A stretch of 5,582 nucleotides of DNA from Gemmatimonadales bacterium. GTDB lineage: Bacteria > Gemmatimonadota > Gemmatimonadetes > Gemmatimonadales > GWC2-71-9. The DNA lies in assembly GCA_030597435.1 (NCBI GenBank), contig JAUVRV010000216.1, positions 1-5,582 on the forward strand. Reading direction: 5' to 3'. Under the pieces are notes generated by a model. It saw only the letters and a program-made list of their open reading frames with translations, did not search any database and was not told where the DNA came from. Shown in pieces: positions 4,483 to 5,582 of the stretch (positions are counted from its first letter, which is position 1; each line of letters begins with the position of its first letter). Made by a program: the position numbers and the translations under genes.

Positions 4483-5582
4483 TCAAGTCATCACAGTCAA
4501 TGTCCCCAGAGTCTCCCGCACGGCGTCCGCAGCGTGGGGCGTCACGCTCAACGACCTGAACCCGAGCTGTACCAGGTCTCGCACCACCGCCGGGTCTGAA
4601 GCCAGCTCGCCACACACGGAGAGATCCCCTTGTCGGCCCACCGCCCGAGCCGCGTTCATCACGATTGCGAGAATCTGGTACAAACCGGATCTGTCTGTGT
4701 CTTGGTAGGCGAGAACCGCCGGATTCTCGCGGTCGGCAGCCGTCAGGTACTGAACTAGATCATTGGTGCCCACGCTCAGGAAGTCCACGACTTCGAGCAA
4801 CGCGCCGGCACTTAGAGCAGCCGACGGGATCTCCACCATGGCACCCACTTTGACCTTGGGATTGAACGGTTCACCCTGTGCTCTGAGTTCCGCGGTCACT
4901 TGATTCAGGTGTGCCTTCACCGCCCCGACATCGCCGGTGTGAGTGACCATTGGCAGCAGGATGGAAACGTCAGAGTCTACAGCGGCACGTAGTATGGCCC
5001 TCAGCTGCGTCCTCAGCTCCTCCGGGAATCTGTGGAGGTGGCGCCGTATCCCACGTAGCCCAAGGGAGGGATTCTGACCCAAGCACTCTTGCAGCCCGGC
5101 CGGTTCCTTGTCGGCCCCGAAGTCGAAGGTCCGTACCACGAGCGGCCGTCCGGCGAGGGTATTGATGAGATCGCGGAGTGTCCGATACTGACTCTCCTCG
5201 TCTGGGACGGAGCCCTGATCCAACGCGAGCAGCTCAGTCCGAAATAGACCGACGCCGCGCAGGCGGTGCGTAAAACAGAGTCCTGCCTGGGTGGGGTGAT
5301 CGATATTGGCAAACAGGAATACGGTCCCTCCATCCATCAGCTCGGCGTCGAGCGGAGGAAGATCCCTGTCCTCGGGCAGAGGTCGGCGGGCCGCGATCTG
5401 CGCACGTGCCAAGCGGAGACGATCCTGCTGCGGATGTATGACCAGCTCGCCGCGGACGGCGTCAACGAGTAGTGGAGTCCCTTCCTGTATCTCCAGATCC
5501 TCCAGGGCGATTCCCCCGAGGGCCGGGATTCCCGCAGCTCTGAGTAGGATCGCCCCGTGCGACGTCAAGGCTGTGCTGCTCG
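4483..5582 (-). CDS. Phosphoenolpyruvate-protein phosphotransferase (PTS enzyme I family), 5' end outside window, short C-terminus
   Basis: The frame is open to the right edge, so the N-terminal HPr-binding part and any extra domain are missing. Enzyme I transfers phosphate from PEP to its own histidine and then to HPr. Counting from the codon at 5568: phospho-histidine H4 in LTSHGAILLR; the PEP-binding barrel with R110 (GLFRTE) and R146 (RTFDFGADK); NPSLGLRGIR; Mg ligands E246 (MVEIPSA) and D270 (VGTNDLVQY); R280; and active-site Cys C319 (VCGELASD). Spacings reproduce E. coli EI almost exactly (H189, R296, R332, E431, D455, R465, C502), so the catalytic part is intact. After the Cys only 42 residues remain, against about 73 in E. 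coli EI. PtsI, the nitrogen-PTS form PtsP and HPr fusions cannot be told apart without the N-terminus; pyruvate phosphate dikinase and PEP synthase are less likely from the motif forms. Confidence 0.93.
   Translation of the reverse strand, partial: SSTALTSHGAILLRAAGIPALGGIALEDLEIQEGTPLLVDAVRGELVIHPQQDRLRLARAQIAARRPLPEDRDLPPLDAELMDGGTVFLFANIDHPTQAGLCFTHRLRGVGLFRTELLALDQGSVPDEESQYRTLRDLINTLAGRPLVVRTFDFGADKEPAGLQECLGQNPSLGLRGIRRHLHRFPEELRTQLRAILRAAVDSDVSILLPMVTHTGDVGAVKAHLNQVTAELRAQGEPFNPKVKVGAMVEIPSAALSAGALLEVVDFLSVGTNDLVQYLTAADRENPAVLAYQDTDRSGLYQILAIVMNAARAVGRQGDLSVCGELASDPAVVRDLVQLGFRSLSVTPHAADAVRETLGTLTVMT

Overview
The window comes from a moderately GC-rich Gram-negative-type bacterium. The FixJ-type regulator and the FixL/NtrB-like kinase core are most often met in Proteobacteria, but similar gene sets occur in other phyla, so no genus is offered. 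No rRNA, tRNA, transposase, integrase, CRISPR array or phage gene was seen. The coding layout is compact chromosomal DNA.

Layout: one gene lies on the plus strand at the left edge, the 3' part of a COG0731-like radical SAM protein (1-815). The rest is a tightly packed run of six genes on the minus strand, read right to left. They are: a phosphoenolpyruvate-protein phosphotransferase (PTS enzyme I) cut by the right edge (5582-4483); a tandem-domain universal stress protein (4418-3486); a minimal TsaA/TrmO-type protein (3480-3076); a gamma-class carbonic anhydrase-like hexapeptide protein (3014-2490); a cytoplasmic sensor histidine kinase (2414-1203); and a FixJ-type response regulator (1216-608). 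Going down the run the spacings are 64, 5, 61 and 75 nt, then a 14-nt overlap. No convincing promoter or T-tailed terminator is visible between them, so they could be one transcript or a few overlapping ones.

Function: the kinase and regulator are almost certainly a cognate pair, because their reading frames overlap and the start is suited to translational coupling. The kinase has no visible membrane segment. Its N-terminal half is a GAF-like sensory region rather than the haem-PAS domain of classical FixL, so it should sense something inside the cell. Upstream sit stress (Usp), bicarbonate/CO2 (gamma-CA fold), tRNA or SAM-linked (TrmO family) and PEP-phosphorelay (enzyme I) genes. Together they suggest a stress or redox adaptation locus whose signalling pair is encoded at its end; this is inference from gene order only.

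Oddities worth checking: the radical SAM frame runs about 208 bp into the 3' end of the convergent regulator gene, well past the natural end of its domain. The enzyme I lacks about 30 residues at the C-terminus. The TrmO-like protein stops on a TAG exactly where the family usually continues. The gamma-CA has Glu at the position of a catalytic Gln, and a G8 tract abuts its ribosome-binding site.
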